Source of the DNA: Erysipelothrix sp.
GTDB lineage: Bacteria > Bacillota_I > Bacilli_A > Erysipelotrichales > Erysipelotrichaceae
Length of the DNA stretch: 12,505 nucleotides
Assembly (NCBI GenBank): GCA_012512495.1
Contig: JAAZEC010000143.1
Location: 1-12,505, forward strand
Direction: 5' to 3'
A program made the translations under genes and the position numbers. The notes under the pieces were generated by a model. The model searched no databases. It was not told where the DNA came from and worked only from the letters and a program-made list of their open reading frames with translations. Within the stretch, counting starts at the first letter, position 1. Each line of letters opens with the position of its first letter. Below, in pieces: positions 5,868 through 12,505 of this stretch.

Positions 5868-5897
5868 AGTAAGGCGAATCAACGGGTCCGCCTTATT
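5868..5897 (+). terminator. Possible weak terminator after the lipoprotein locus
   Basis: AGTAAGGCG/CGCCTTATT (5868-5876/5889-5897) pairs over nine positions with one G-U, around a 12-base loop. It lies eight bases after the TAA at 5858-5860. The 3' flank is TTATTAAAA with no real T-run, so termination is likely inefficient. Confidence 0.4.
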
Positions 5898-5911
5898 AAA
5901 ATGGACGCCGC

Positions 5912-5940
5912 TTGACATGGTCACCCAAATCAGATACAAT
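5912..5940 (+). promoter_or_regulatory. Sigma-A-type promoter of the rplJ-rplL block
   Basis: TTGACA (5912-5917), 17-base spacer, TACAAT (5935-5940); one mismatch in total. The predicted start is near 5947, giving a leader of about 150 bases that holds the attenuator-like structure before rplJ. Confidence 0.88.
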
Positions 5941-5958
5941 TCCTTTGTTATCAATTAT

Positions 5959-6060
5959 TACCCAAGACAGCAACTGCGAATCGCTTAATTCGTTGCCGAG
6001 GTTAAAAGAAGATTAAACTAACTCTTTTTCACCCGTGTCTTGATGTACGGGTTTTATTTT
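5959..6060 (+). ncRNA. L10-leader-type regulatory RNA before rplJ
   Basis: Position and layout match the Firmicutes L10 leader, in which L10(L12)4 binds a bulged hairpin and favours a downstream terminator. Seen: GCAA/TTGC (5970-5973/5993-5996) stacked under CGAAT/ATTCG (5977-5981/5988-5992), with a three-base bulge CTG on the 5' side only. Flanking AAGAC and CCGAGGT segments resemble the conserved ends of this family. Then comes a purine/AT linker with GTTA/TAAC pairing potential (6001-6004/6019-6022), then a terminator. The family assignment is from memory of the motif; the antiterminator pairing is not resolved by eye. Confidence 0.72.
6031..6060 (+). terminator. Leader terminator (attenuator) before rplJ
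   Basis: ACCCGTGT/GTACGGGT (6031-6038/6045-6052) forms a six-pair GC-rich stem extended by two G-U pairs, loop CTTGAT, followed by TTTTATTTT (6052-6060). It lies 39 bases before rplJ, inside the leader, so it must be conditional for rplJL to be expressed from the promoter at 5912. Confidence 0.85.
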
Positions 6061-6099
6061 GCGTAATTATTGAGACAAAATATTAGGAGGTGAAAGTAA

Positions 6100-6795
6100 G
6101 TGAATGAACAAAATCTAGAAAGTAAACAGTCTATTGTCAGTGAGATTTCTGAGAAAATTAAAAGTTCAGAATCAACAATCATTGTTGAATATCGTGGACT
6201 CAAAGTTTCAGACATCACGGAGTTACGTCGTCAGCTAAGAGCTGAAGGAGTCGACTTCAAGGTGTATAAGAACTCATTGTCACAACGTGCTGCAGTCAAC
6301 GAAGGTTTTGAAGAATTAGTGGAAGCCCTCAAGGGACCTAACGCGATGGCATTCTCAGATGATGCGATTGCGCCAAGTAGAGTTCTAGCGAAGTTTGCTA
6401 AGAAAAATAAGCAACTGGTCTTGAAGTCAGGTATCGTTGAAGGTAAAGTCATTAATTTCGAAACGATTATGGAACTAGCTGAATTACCAAATCGTGAAGG
6501 ATTGCTTTCCATGTTTGTTGGAATGTTACAATCACCAATGAGCAAGTTCGCGTATGCACTCTCACAAATCGCTGAGCAATCAGGTTCTGTTTCCGAAGAG
6601 GAAGTAACAGAAACAGTTGAAGAAGTAGCAGAAGTTGAAGCGACAGTTGAAGCTGAAGAAAAAGTCGTTGAAGCAGAAGTAACTCCAGAGCCAGAAGTGG
6701 TCGAGGAAGTTGCAGTTGTCGAAGAAGTGGCAGAAACAGAAGCAGTCGTAGAAGAAACAGTAGTAGAAGAAGTAAAAGAAGAAACAGCAGAATAA
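6100..6795 (+). CDS. rplJ: Large subunit ribosomal protein L10, with long acidic tail
   Basis: L10 anchors the L7/L12 dimers to the ribosomal stalk base and is the likely ligand of its own leader. GTG start at 6100 with AGGAGG at 6085-6090; the ATG at 6104 is out of frame. Residues 1-160 are a complete L10: STIIVEYRGLKVSDITELRRQLR, FKVYKNSLSQRA, LKGPNAMAFSDD, and the L12-binding C-terminal helix (NREGLLSMFVGMLQSPMSKFAYAL). Residues 161-231 are extra: a low-complexity tail with 28 Glu and only 2 Lys in its last 66 residues, alternating Glu with Val/Ala/Thr. Typical L10 proteins end at 165-175 residues. It is followed 15 bases later by rplL. Confidence 0.96.
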   Translation: MNEQNLESKQSIVSEISEKIKSSESTIIVEYRGLKVSDITELRRQLRAEGVDFKVYKNSLSQRAAVNEGFEELVEALKGPNAMAFSDDAIAPSRVLAKFAKKNKQLVLKSGIVEGKVINFETIMELAELPNREGLLSMFVGMLQSPMSKFAYALSQIAEQSGSVSEEEVTETVEEVAEVEATVEAEEKVVEAEVTPEPEVVEEVAVVEEVAETEAVVEETVVEEVKEETAE

Positions 6796-6810
6796 AGGAG
6801 GAGAATATTC

Positions 6811-7185
6811 ATGGCTAAATTAACAACAGCAGAAATTATTGAGTCTCTAAAAGAGATGTCATTATTAGAATTAAATGATTTGATCAAAACAGTCGAAGAA
6901 GAATTCGGCGTAACAGCAGCAGCTCCAGTAGCAGTCGCAGCAGGTGGCGCAGTTGAAGAAGAAGCAGCAGCACCAACAGAAGTTACAGTTACTCTTAAGG
7001 AAGTTGGCGGCTCTAAAGTTGGAGTCATCAAAGTCGTTAAAGAAATCACTGGTCTAGGTATGATGGATGCTAAGAAACTTGTTGACGGAGCACCTTCAAC
7101 AGTTAAAGAAAACATCAAGCCAGAAGAAGCTGAAGAAATCAAGTCCCAACTTGAAGCAGCAGGCGCTGTCGTAGAAGTAAAATAA
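6811..7185 (+). CDS. rplL: Large subunit ribosomal protein L7/L12
   Basis: The multi-copy stalk protein that recruits and activates translational GTPases. 124 aa, normal length. N-terminal dimerisation/L10-binding helices (TTAEIIESLKEMSLLELNDLI), an Ala/Val/Gly-rich hinge at about 36-55 (TAAAPVAVAAGGAVEEEAAA), and the globular CTD with the conserved KVGVIKVVKEITGLGMMDAKKLVDGAP face. Strong AAAGGAGG Shine-Dalgarno just after the rplJ stop. No terminator before the methyltransferase, so the three genes are probably one transcript. Confidence 0.98.
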   Translation: MAKLTTAEIIESLKEMSLLELNDLIKTVEEEFGVTAAAPVAVAAGGAVEEEAAAPTEVTVTLKEVGGSKVGVIKVVKEITGLGMMDAKKLVDGAPSTVKENIKPEEAEEIKSQLEAAGAVVEVK

Positions 7186-7222
7186 AAACGAGTCTTAAAT
7201 CTAGCAAATTGGAGGTGTTAAA

Positions 7223-7819
7223 GTGGATCACTATTTCACCGATAATCCACCTAAAAATCATGACCGGAGAGAAATACCTTTCCGGTTTTTAGGCGTTGAT
7301 TTAAAACTTCTAAGCGATCATGGTGTCTTTTCAAGAAACCATATCGACGAAGGCTCAAAACTCTTAATAGAAGTAGCCCACGGTCTTGGATTGGAAGGAA
7401 AACTTCTCGATCTAGGCTGTGGCTACGGAGTCATCGGACTTACACTTAAGAAGTTGAATAGCCAGCTTGAAATCATAGGTGTCGACATTAATTCAAACGC
7501 GATCGATCTGGTCACGCGTAATGCTGCGCTCAATAAATTAGAAGCCACCTTCATCCATCAAGACGGACTGGAAGGATTAGAAACTTATGACGAGATTCTA
7601 TTCAATCCACCCATCAGAGCAGGCAAGCAAACCATTTATCGCTTATTCTTAGAAACGACCACTCACCTTAATGAGCAAGGCCGCTTGTTAATTGTCATGA
7701 GGAAACAACATGGTGCTCCCTCAGCAATCAAGTATCTCAATGAATTATACGAAAATGTATCAGTTCTCACCAAAAGCAAGGGCTATTGGATCATTCAGGC
7801 GACAGGCGTTCGGAGTTGA
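7223..7819 (+). CDS. RsmC-like class I SAM-dependent rRNA methyltransferase
   Basis: 198 aa. N-terminal DHYFTDNPPKNHDRREIPFRFLG is typical of the short RsmC/YbxB group, which is linked to 16S rRNA guanine-N2 methylation. Motif I LDLGCGYGV (residues 62-70) binds SAM, with acidic D88 in GVDIN after strand 2. The catalytic-type NPP motif of N-methyltransferases is NPPIRAGK (128-135). A gene of this family sits between rplL and rpoB in Bacillus and many Firmicutes, which supports the call. GTG start at 7223 after GGAGG (7211-7215). Its TGA stop (7817-7819) lies inside the -35 box of the rpoB promoter. The exact modified base is inferred from the family only. Confidence 0.88.
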   Translation: MDHYFTDNPPKNHDRREIPFRFLGVDLKLLSDHGVFSRNHIDEGSKLLIEVAHGLGLEGKLLDLGCGYGVIGLTLKKLNSQLEIIGVDINSNAIDLVTRNAALNKLEATFIHQDGLEGLETYDEILFNPPIRAGKQTIYRLFLETTTHLNEQGRLLIVMRKQHGAPSAIKYLNELYENVSVLTKSKGYWIIQATGVRS

Positions 7820-7844
7820 CAAATTGACACATAAATGATATAAT
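7816..7844 (+). promoter_or_regulatory. Consensus promoter of rpoB-rpoC
   Basis: TTGACA (7816-7821), 17-base spacer, TATAAT (7839-7844): perfect sigma-A boxes. The -35 box contains the methyltransferase stop codon. A second TTGACA at 7824-7829 is only nine bases from the -10 box and is unlikely to be used with it. Predicted start near 7851. Confidence 0.88.
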
Positions 7845-7860
7845 ATTTAATTGCATAATA

Positions 7861-7897
7861 GTCTAAAAAATATTGGGTGTTTCTACCCTTTTTAGGC
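7861..7897 (+). promoter_or_regulatory. Hairpin in the rpoB leader
   Basis: Between the promoter and rpoB, GTCTAAAAA (7861-7869) pairs with TTTTTAGGC (7889-7897). Above a five-base one-sided bulge (ATATT), GGGT/ACCC (7875-7878/7885-7888) closes a GTTTCT loop. The upper stem plus T5 resembles a minimal terminator, while the lower stem captures that T-run. It ends 14 bases before the AAAGGA Shine-Dalgarno. Regulatory rpoB leaders are known in lactobacilli (Lacto-rpoB motif); I cannot match this one to that motif. Confidence 0.6.
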
Positions 7898-7923
7898 TTT
7901 AAATCATCAGAAAGGATGGCGGC

Positions 7924-10900
7924 ATGACAGAAAAACTCCCCTATCGAATTGACCGTGAAGGTAAGAGATCAGCGAGAAGAAACTATTCAAAGATTAGTGG
8001 ATCACTCGAGTTACCAGACTTAGTTGCAATTCAAACAGAGGCTTTCGAATGGCTAAAAACAGAAGGACTCAAAGAGGTTTTTGATGAGATTTATCCAATC
8101 GAAAACCACAACCAATCCGTCAAGTTGAAATTCCTCGACTATAAGTTTGAAGAACCAAAATACGATGTAGCAGAATGCAAACGAAGAGAAACGACTTACT
8201 CAGCACCTCTTCGAGCAAGAATGGAATTAAACATCACCGATCGTCAAACCGGTGAATTAATACAAAAAATTGAAGAAGTCTTCATGGGAGATTTCCCATT
8301 GATGTCCGATACAGGAACCTTCATTATCAACGGTGCCGAACGTGTCATCGTCTCCCAAATCGTACGCTCACCAGGAGCCTATTTTGACATTGACATGGAC
8401 ACAAAGATTGGCAAAGACATCTACTCTGCCGAACTTATTCCAAGCCGTGGAACATGGCTAGAACTAGTCAGCGATCCTAAAAAACCAGCCTTAGGAACGA
8501 TCCTTAACATGAAGGTTGACCGTAAACGCTCCATGTTATCAACCATCCTCTTCAAGGCATTTGGTATCTCACTGAACCCTGAGACTTCAGACAATCCGCT
8601 CGACTCCGATGGAATCGAGAAGTTTTTGACTGCTCTAGGATACAACGTAAACCCTGAATTAAAATCAACAGAAGAAGGCCGTGACTATTTGAATCACTAC
8701 ATTCTTCTATACAACTCCATCTTCGGCGAATACGAAGCAGTCACCAACACCTTGGTACAAGACAAAGTCGCTACCACCGAAGAAGCACTCCGTGTTATTT
8801 ATGAGAACCAACGCTCCGACGAAATCCCAACCATCGACGGTGCCATCAGCCTCATGAACTCGAAGTTCCTCGACTACCGTCGCTATGACCTTAATAAGGC
8901 AGGCCGCTATAAGCTACACAAGAAGCTTGGCGTAGCAAGTCGTGCTTTCAGAAATGTCGTCAACCATGACATTCTAGGCGGTCAAGGCGAAGTCATCATC
9001 AAAAAAGGAACTATCATCGGCAGAGAAGAACGCAATTCAATGCGTAGCGCACTTTCTGCCGGAACACACATGCAAGTCTACCCACTCAACCATCTATTTA
9101 GTCACCCTGACAAGAAACTCGTTTCCACATCATGGACTAAGACATTAGTAGGAAGAGTGCTAGCACAAGACATCGACGACGAAGACTATACACTCGACAT
9201 CGGGACAGTACTCACAGAAAAAGACATCAAAGAACTTGTAGAAAATGGTTATAACAACGTTCTAGTCTATTCAGGCATTTTAGCCAAACCAGTCGTCCTC
9301 GACAAGAACAACGTCCGCACCATCTTCAATTATGGAACACGACTCTTTTCACTAGGTCGCTTAACCATCAATAACGAAGACGCCAAAGACGCTGACGATG
9401 AACTGTTCATTGATCGCTATTTACCGGATCTACCACTCGATAAACTAACGAACAAACGTGAAGACGCCATTGTCGCTCTAACTAAAAAAGAAGAAGTCAC
9501 TCTTTGGTTAGTCGGCGCTGCCGTACAACAGATCTCAGTCTCGATTCCACAATCAGACCATGAAATCAAGGTTTTAGGACCCGACCCTTATATCAGTAAG
9601 AAGACCGTCACTTTATCCGATCTCTATGCTTTCTATAGCTACTATCTCAATATGATGGACGAAATCGGTGACCAAGACGACATTGATATGTTAGGAAACC
9701 GCCGTGTCAGAACGGTCGGTGAATTGATTCAGAACCAAGTTCGCATCGGTCTTTCCCGTATGGAAAGAGTCGTCATCGACAGAATGTCAATCTCTGATGT
9801 GTCCTCATTAACACCAAAATCACTCACCAACATCCGTCCATTGACCGCAGCCATCAAAGAGTTCTACTCAAGTTCTCAGCTCTCTCAATTCATGGATCAG
9901 ATTAACCCACTCGCAGAACTTACTAACAAACGTCGTATCTCTGCTTTAGGACCTGGTGGTTTATCACGTGAGCGTGCTTCCTACGAAGTGCGTGACGTTC
10001 ATAACTCACACTATGGTAGAATCTGTCCAATTGAAACACCAGAAGGACCAAACATTGGTCTGATTTCCAACTTGACTACCTATGGTCAAATTAACGAATA
10101 TGGCTTCATTCAAACACCTTACCGTTTCGTAAAAGACGGCAAAGTGACCGAAGATGTAGTCTACCTCTCAGCAGATGACGAGATGGATTATGTTATCGCT
10201 CCAGCCAACGAAGTCGTACGTGGCGAAATCGTCAACGAACAAGTAGTCGTTAGATTTGAAGGCGACAACGTGGTCATGGACAGGGAAGATGTTGAATTAG
10301 CCGACGTCTCTCCAATGCAAATCGTTTCCGTAGCTACGGCCTGTATTCCATTCTTGGAAAATGACGATGCCAGTAGAGCGCTCATGGGTGCCAACATGCA
10401 ACGTCAATCAGTCCCACTCATTAAGCCAACTGCTCCGCTCGTCGGAACCGGCATTGAGTACAAGCTAGCACAAGATAGCGGAACCGCGGTTGTTTCCACA
10501 ACTAACGGTATCGTTACTTACATCGATGGCTTCAAGATTGAAGTCACAGATGATAAAGGCGCAACGAAGACCTATGCTCTTGAAAAATTCAGACGTTCCA
10601 ATGCGGGAACCAATATCTCACAAACACCAATTGTTGAAATGGGTGAACGTGTTGAAGTTGGTGAAATCATCGCCGATGGTCCTTCCATGGACAACGGTGA
10701 ACTCGCCTTAGGACAAAACGTAACAATCGCTTTCATGTCCTGGGATGGTTATAACTATGAAGATGCCATCATCATGAGTGAAAGAATGGTCTTTGACGAT
10801 GTCTATACCTCCATTCATATTGAAGAATATGAACTAGAAGTCCGTGACACCAAGCTAGGACCTGAAGAAATCACCCGTGATATACCTAACGTGTCCGAAG

Positions 10901-12054
10901 TTTCCTGCCGTCACCTTGATTCCAACGGAATCGTCATGGTAGGAGCGGAAGTCAAAGAGGGCGATGTCCTCGTTGGTAAAGTAACACCTAAAGGTCACTC
11001 TGAACTACCTCCTGAAGAAAAGCTTCTATTCGCTATCTTTGGTGAAAAGACTCAAGAAGTTAGAGATAACTCACTGAAGGTCCCACATGGTGGCTCAGGA
11101 ATCGTTCAATCTGTAAGAATCTTCAAACGCTCTGAAGGGTATGACTTACCTCCAGGAGTTCAAGAACAAGTCAAAGTCTATATCGTCCAAAAGCGTAAAA
11201 TCTCTGAGGGCGATAAGATGGCAGGTCGACATGGTAATAAAGGGGTTATTTCCCGAATTCTTCCAATTGAAGACATGCCATACATGCCAGATGGTACTCC
11301 AGTCGATATCATGTTGAACCCAATGGGCGTTCCATCACGGATGAACATTGGTCAAATACTTGAGATCCACTTAGGAATGGCAGCCAAGAAATTGGGTGTC
11401 AACTTCGCAACTCCAGTCTTTGACGGAATTGAGAACGATGAACTCGCCGAAATCATGGCCGAAGCTGATGTTTCAGCCGATGGTAAACTTGATCTAGTAG
11501 ACGGACGTACTGGGGAAAAATTCGATAACCGAATCTCCGTAGGCGTTATGTACTTCATTAAACTTGCCCACATGGTCGACGATAAATTGCACGCCAGAGC
11601 AACTGGACCTTACTCATTGGTTACTCAACAACCATTGGGTGGTAAGGCTCAAAATGGTGGACAAAGATTTGGGGAAATGGAAGTATGGGCACTCTATGCT
11701 TATGGGGCAGCACATACTCTACAAGAAATCATGACCATCAAGTCGGATGACGTGAATGGTCGTACCAAGACTTATGCGGCAATCCAAAACGGTCGCGACA
11801 TTCCAGAACCTGGAATGCCTGAATCATTCCGTGTCTTAACGCATGAGTTACAAAGTCTTGCCTTGGATATCACCTTCTTGGATGATGATGGCAATTCTGT
11901 CGAAGTTGGCAAGATGGATGAAAATCTAACACCAAATCAACAGGAATTAGTACTTAGCCCAATCGATGACGAAATCGAGCCCCAACCAGCAGAATCAGAT
12001 GATGATGAGCCGCTTGAAGCCGTAGTTGTCGGTGCCGATGTTTACGAAGAATAG
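7924..12054 (+). CDS. rpoB: RNA polymerase beta subunit
   Basis: 1376 aa; ATG seven bases after AAAGGA (7911-7916). N-terminus RRNYSKISGSLELPDLVAIQTEAF and TDTGTFIINGAERVIVSQIVRSPG are standard. The rifampicin pocket is at residues 650-673 (SSQLSQFMDQINPLAELTNKRR), with Asn668 where E. coli has His526. Catalytic-site lysines K1098 and K1106 lie in KMAGRHGNKG, followed by DIMLNPMGVPSRMNIGQ. Against the ~1190-residue Bacillus subunit the excess lies before the pocket: roughly 45 residues around 225-270 and 140 around 390-533, the latter preceded by two related KGT/GTV-type modules (344-388 and 410-451). The E. coli insertion between the two halves of the catalytic region is absent. The acidic C-terminal tail is rich in Asp/Glu. 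rpoC starts eight bases after the stop. Confidence 0.99.
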   Translation: MTEKLPYRIDREGKRSARRNYSKISGSLELPDLVAIQTEAFEWLKTEGLKEVFDEIYPIENHNQSVKLKFLDYKFEEPKYDVAECKRRETTYSAPLRARMELNITDRQTGELIQKIEEVFMGDFPLMSDTGTFIINGAERVIVSQIVRSPGAYFDIDMDTKIGKDIYSAELIPSRGTWLELVSDPKKPALGTILNMKVDRKRSMLSTILFKAFGISLNPETSDNPLDSDGIEKFLTALGYNVNPELKSTEEGRDYLNHYILLYNSIFGEYEAVTNTLVQDKVATTEEALRVIYENQRSDEIPTIDGAISLMNSKFLDYRRYDLNKAGRYKLHKKLGVASRAFRNVVNHDILGGQGEVIIKKGTIIGREERNSMRSALSAGTHMQVYPLNHLFSHPDKKLVSTSWTKTLVGRVLAQDIDDEDYTLDIGTVLTEKDIKELVENGYNNVLVYSGILAKPVVLDKNNVRTIFNYGTRLFSLGRLTINNEDAKDADDELFIDRYLPDLPLDKLTNKREDAIVALTKKEEVTLWLVGAAVQQISVSIPQSDHEIKVLGPDPYISKKTVTLSDLYAFYSYYLNMMDEIGDQDDIDMLGNRRVRTVGELIQNQVRIGLSRMERVVIDRMSISDVSSLTPKSLTNIRPLTAAIKEFYSSSQLSQFMDQINPLAELTNKRRISALGPGGLSRERASYEVRDVHNSHYGRICPIETPEGPNIGLISNLTTYGQINEYGFIQTPYRFVKDGKVTEDVVYLSADDEMDYVIAPANEVVRGEIVNEQVVVRFEGDNVVMDREDVELADVSPMQIVSVATACIPFLENDDASRALMGANMQRQSVPLIKPTAPLVGTGIEYKLAQDSGTAVVSTTNGIVTYIDGFKIEVTDDKGATKTYALEKFRRSNAGTNISQTPIVEMGERVEVGEIIADGPSMDNGELALGQNVTIAFMSWDGYNYEDAIIMSERMVFDDVYTSIHIEEYELEVRDTKLGPEEITRDIPNVSEVSCRHLDSNGIVMVGAEVKEGDVLVGKVTPKGHSELPPEEKLLFAIFGEKTQEVRDNSLKVPHGGSGIVQSVRIFKRSEGYDLPPGVQEQVKVYIVQKRKISEGDKMAGRHGNKGVISRILPIEDMPYMPDGTPVDIMLNPMGVPSRMNIGQILEIHLGMAAKKLGVNFATPVFDGIENDELAEIMAEADVSADGKLDLVDGRTGEKFDNRISVGVMYFIKLAHMVDDKLHARATGPYSLVTQQPLGGKAQNGGQRFGEMEVWALYAYGAAHTLQEIMTIKSDDVNGRTKTYAAIQNGRDIPEPGMPESFRVLTHELQSLALDITFLDDDGNSVEVGKMDENLTPNQQELVLSPIDDEIEPQPAESDDDEPLEAVVVGADVYEE

Positions 12055-12062
12055 GAGATTTT

Positions 12063-12505
12063 ATGAACGATAAAAATTTCTCATCAATCCGAATAGGTTT
12101 AGCTTCTCCTGAAAGAATTCGTGAGTGGTCTCATGGGGAAGTAAAAAAACCTGAGACAATAAACTATCGCTCTCAAAAACCTGAGCGTGATGGACTCTTC
12201 TGTGAGCGTATTTTCGGTCCTTCCAAGGACTGGGAGTGTGCCTGTGGAAAGTATAAGAAGGTAAGATATAAAGGAATTATCTGTGATCGCTGTGGCGTTG
12301 AAGTTACTAAAGCTTCCGTTCGCCGCGAAAGAATGGGACACATTGAACTCGCAGCACCAGTCGCACATATCTGGTACTTGCGCGGTATCCCATCACGCAT
12401 GAGTATCCTATTGAACATTCCTCCGAAGCAACTTGAATCCATTGTCTATTTCGTATCTTGGGTCGTCGTTGATCCAGGTCAAACAGCCCTTGAATACAAG
12501 CAAGT
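12063..12505 (+). CDS. rpoC: RNA polymerase beta' subunit (3' partial)
   Basis: The first 147 codons of beta' run off the window end. N-terminus SSIRIGLASPERIREWSHGEV is canonical, followed by INYRSQKPERDGLFCERIFGPSKDWEC. The N-terminal zinc site is complete: Cys59, Cys61, Cys74 and Cys77 (CAC...CDRC). RRERMGHIELAAPVAHIWYL and GIPSRMSILLNIPPKQLE follow. The Shine-Dalgarno AGGAG (12053-12057) overlaps the rpoB stop codon TAG (12052-12054), so translation is coupled to rpoB. Confidence 0.98.
   Translation, partial: MNDKNFSSIRIGLASPERIREWSHGEVKKPETINYRSQKPERDGLFCERIFGPSKDWECACGKYKKVRYKGIICDRCGVEVTKASVRRERMGHIELAAPVAHIWYLRGIPSRMSILLNIPPKQLESIVYFVSWVVVDPGQTALEYKQ

Noticed and set aside
4204..5911. 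The accessory block as a transposon or integrated element.
   Set aside because: No transposase, integrase, terminal inverted repeat or target-site duplication is visible at either edge.
6231..7142. Long minus-strand open frame opposite rplJ and rplL, Ser/Thr-rich.
   Set aside because: It is the antisense of the Glu/Val/Ala-rich codons (GAA, GTA, GCA) of the L10 tail and L12; no start signal, and low complexity explained by the real genes.
7824..7829. A second TTGACA just after the rpoB -35 box.
   Set aside because: Only nine bases from the TATAAT at 7839; no other suitable -10 box lies at the right distance.

Overview
The window carries a conserved ribosomal protein / RNA polymerase cluster (rplK-rplA ... 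rplJ-rplL-rsmC-like-rpoB-rpoC) from a low-to-mid GC, Firmicutes-type bacterium. It uses the standard stop code: TGA ends three genes here and Trp is TGG, so this is not a code-4 mycoplasma. Several features nevertheless point to the Mollicutes neighbourhood (Acholeplasma/Izemoplasma/Spiroplasma-like deep branches of Bacilli). L11 lacks about four residues of its proline-rich loop. RpoB is long (1376 aa) because of extra sequence ahead of the rifampicin region, and it has Asn where most bacteria have the rifampicin-contacting His. The taxonomic placement is inference from memory of these families.

Layout. 2-2960: an OpuC-type osmoprotectant ABC importer (ATPase-CBS, two permeases, substrate-binding lipoprotein) in one tightly coupled operon; the ATPase is cut by the window start. 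2970-4245: a consensus promoter, a structured leader with a probable L1-binding hairpin, rplK, rplA and a bidirectional terminator. 4243-5165: two minus-strand genes, a MarR-type regulator with a clear self-repression architecture and a small unknown two-helix membrane protein. 5188-5897: a small lipoprotein gene interrupted by an in-frame TAA. 5912-7819: a consensus promoter, an L10-leader-like attenuator, rplJ (with an unusual 70-residue Glu/Val tail), rplL and an RsmC-like rRNA methyltransferase. 7816-12505: a further consensus promoter whose -35 box contains the methyltransferase stop codon, a leader hairpin, rpoB, and the start of rpoC.

The ribosomal stalk/L1 proteins and the polymerase subunits form the usual growth-rate-controlled unit. 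Here it is split into three separately promoted blocks, with about 1.9 kb of accessory genes between rplA and rplJ. Three promoters (before rplK, rplJ and rpoB) and the marR promoter all have 17-base spacers and near-perfect sigma-A boxes. I see no tRNA, rRNA, CRISPR array or insertion sequence. The most unusual items are the marR operator layout, the tandemly duplicated hairpin at the marR 3' end, the interrupted lipoprotein gene, the altered L11/RpoB antibiotic-target sites, the duplicated module in the RpoB lobe, and a reversal of G/C strand bias between the first and last thirds of the window.
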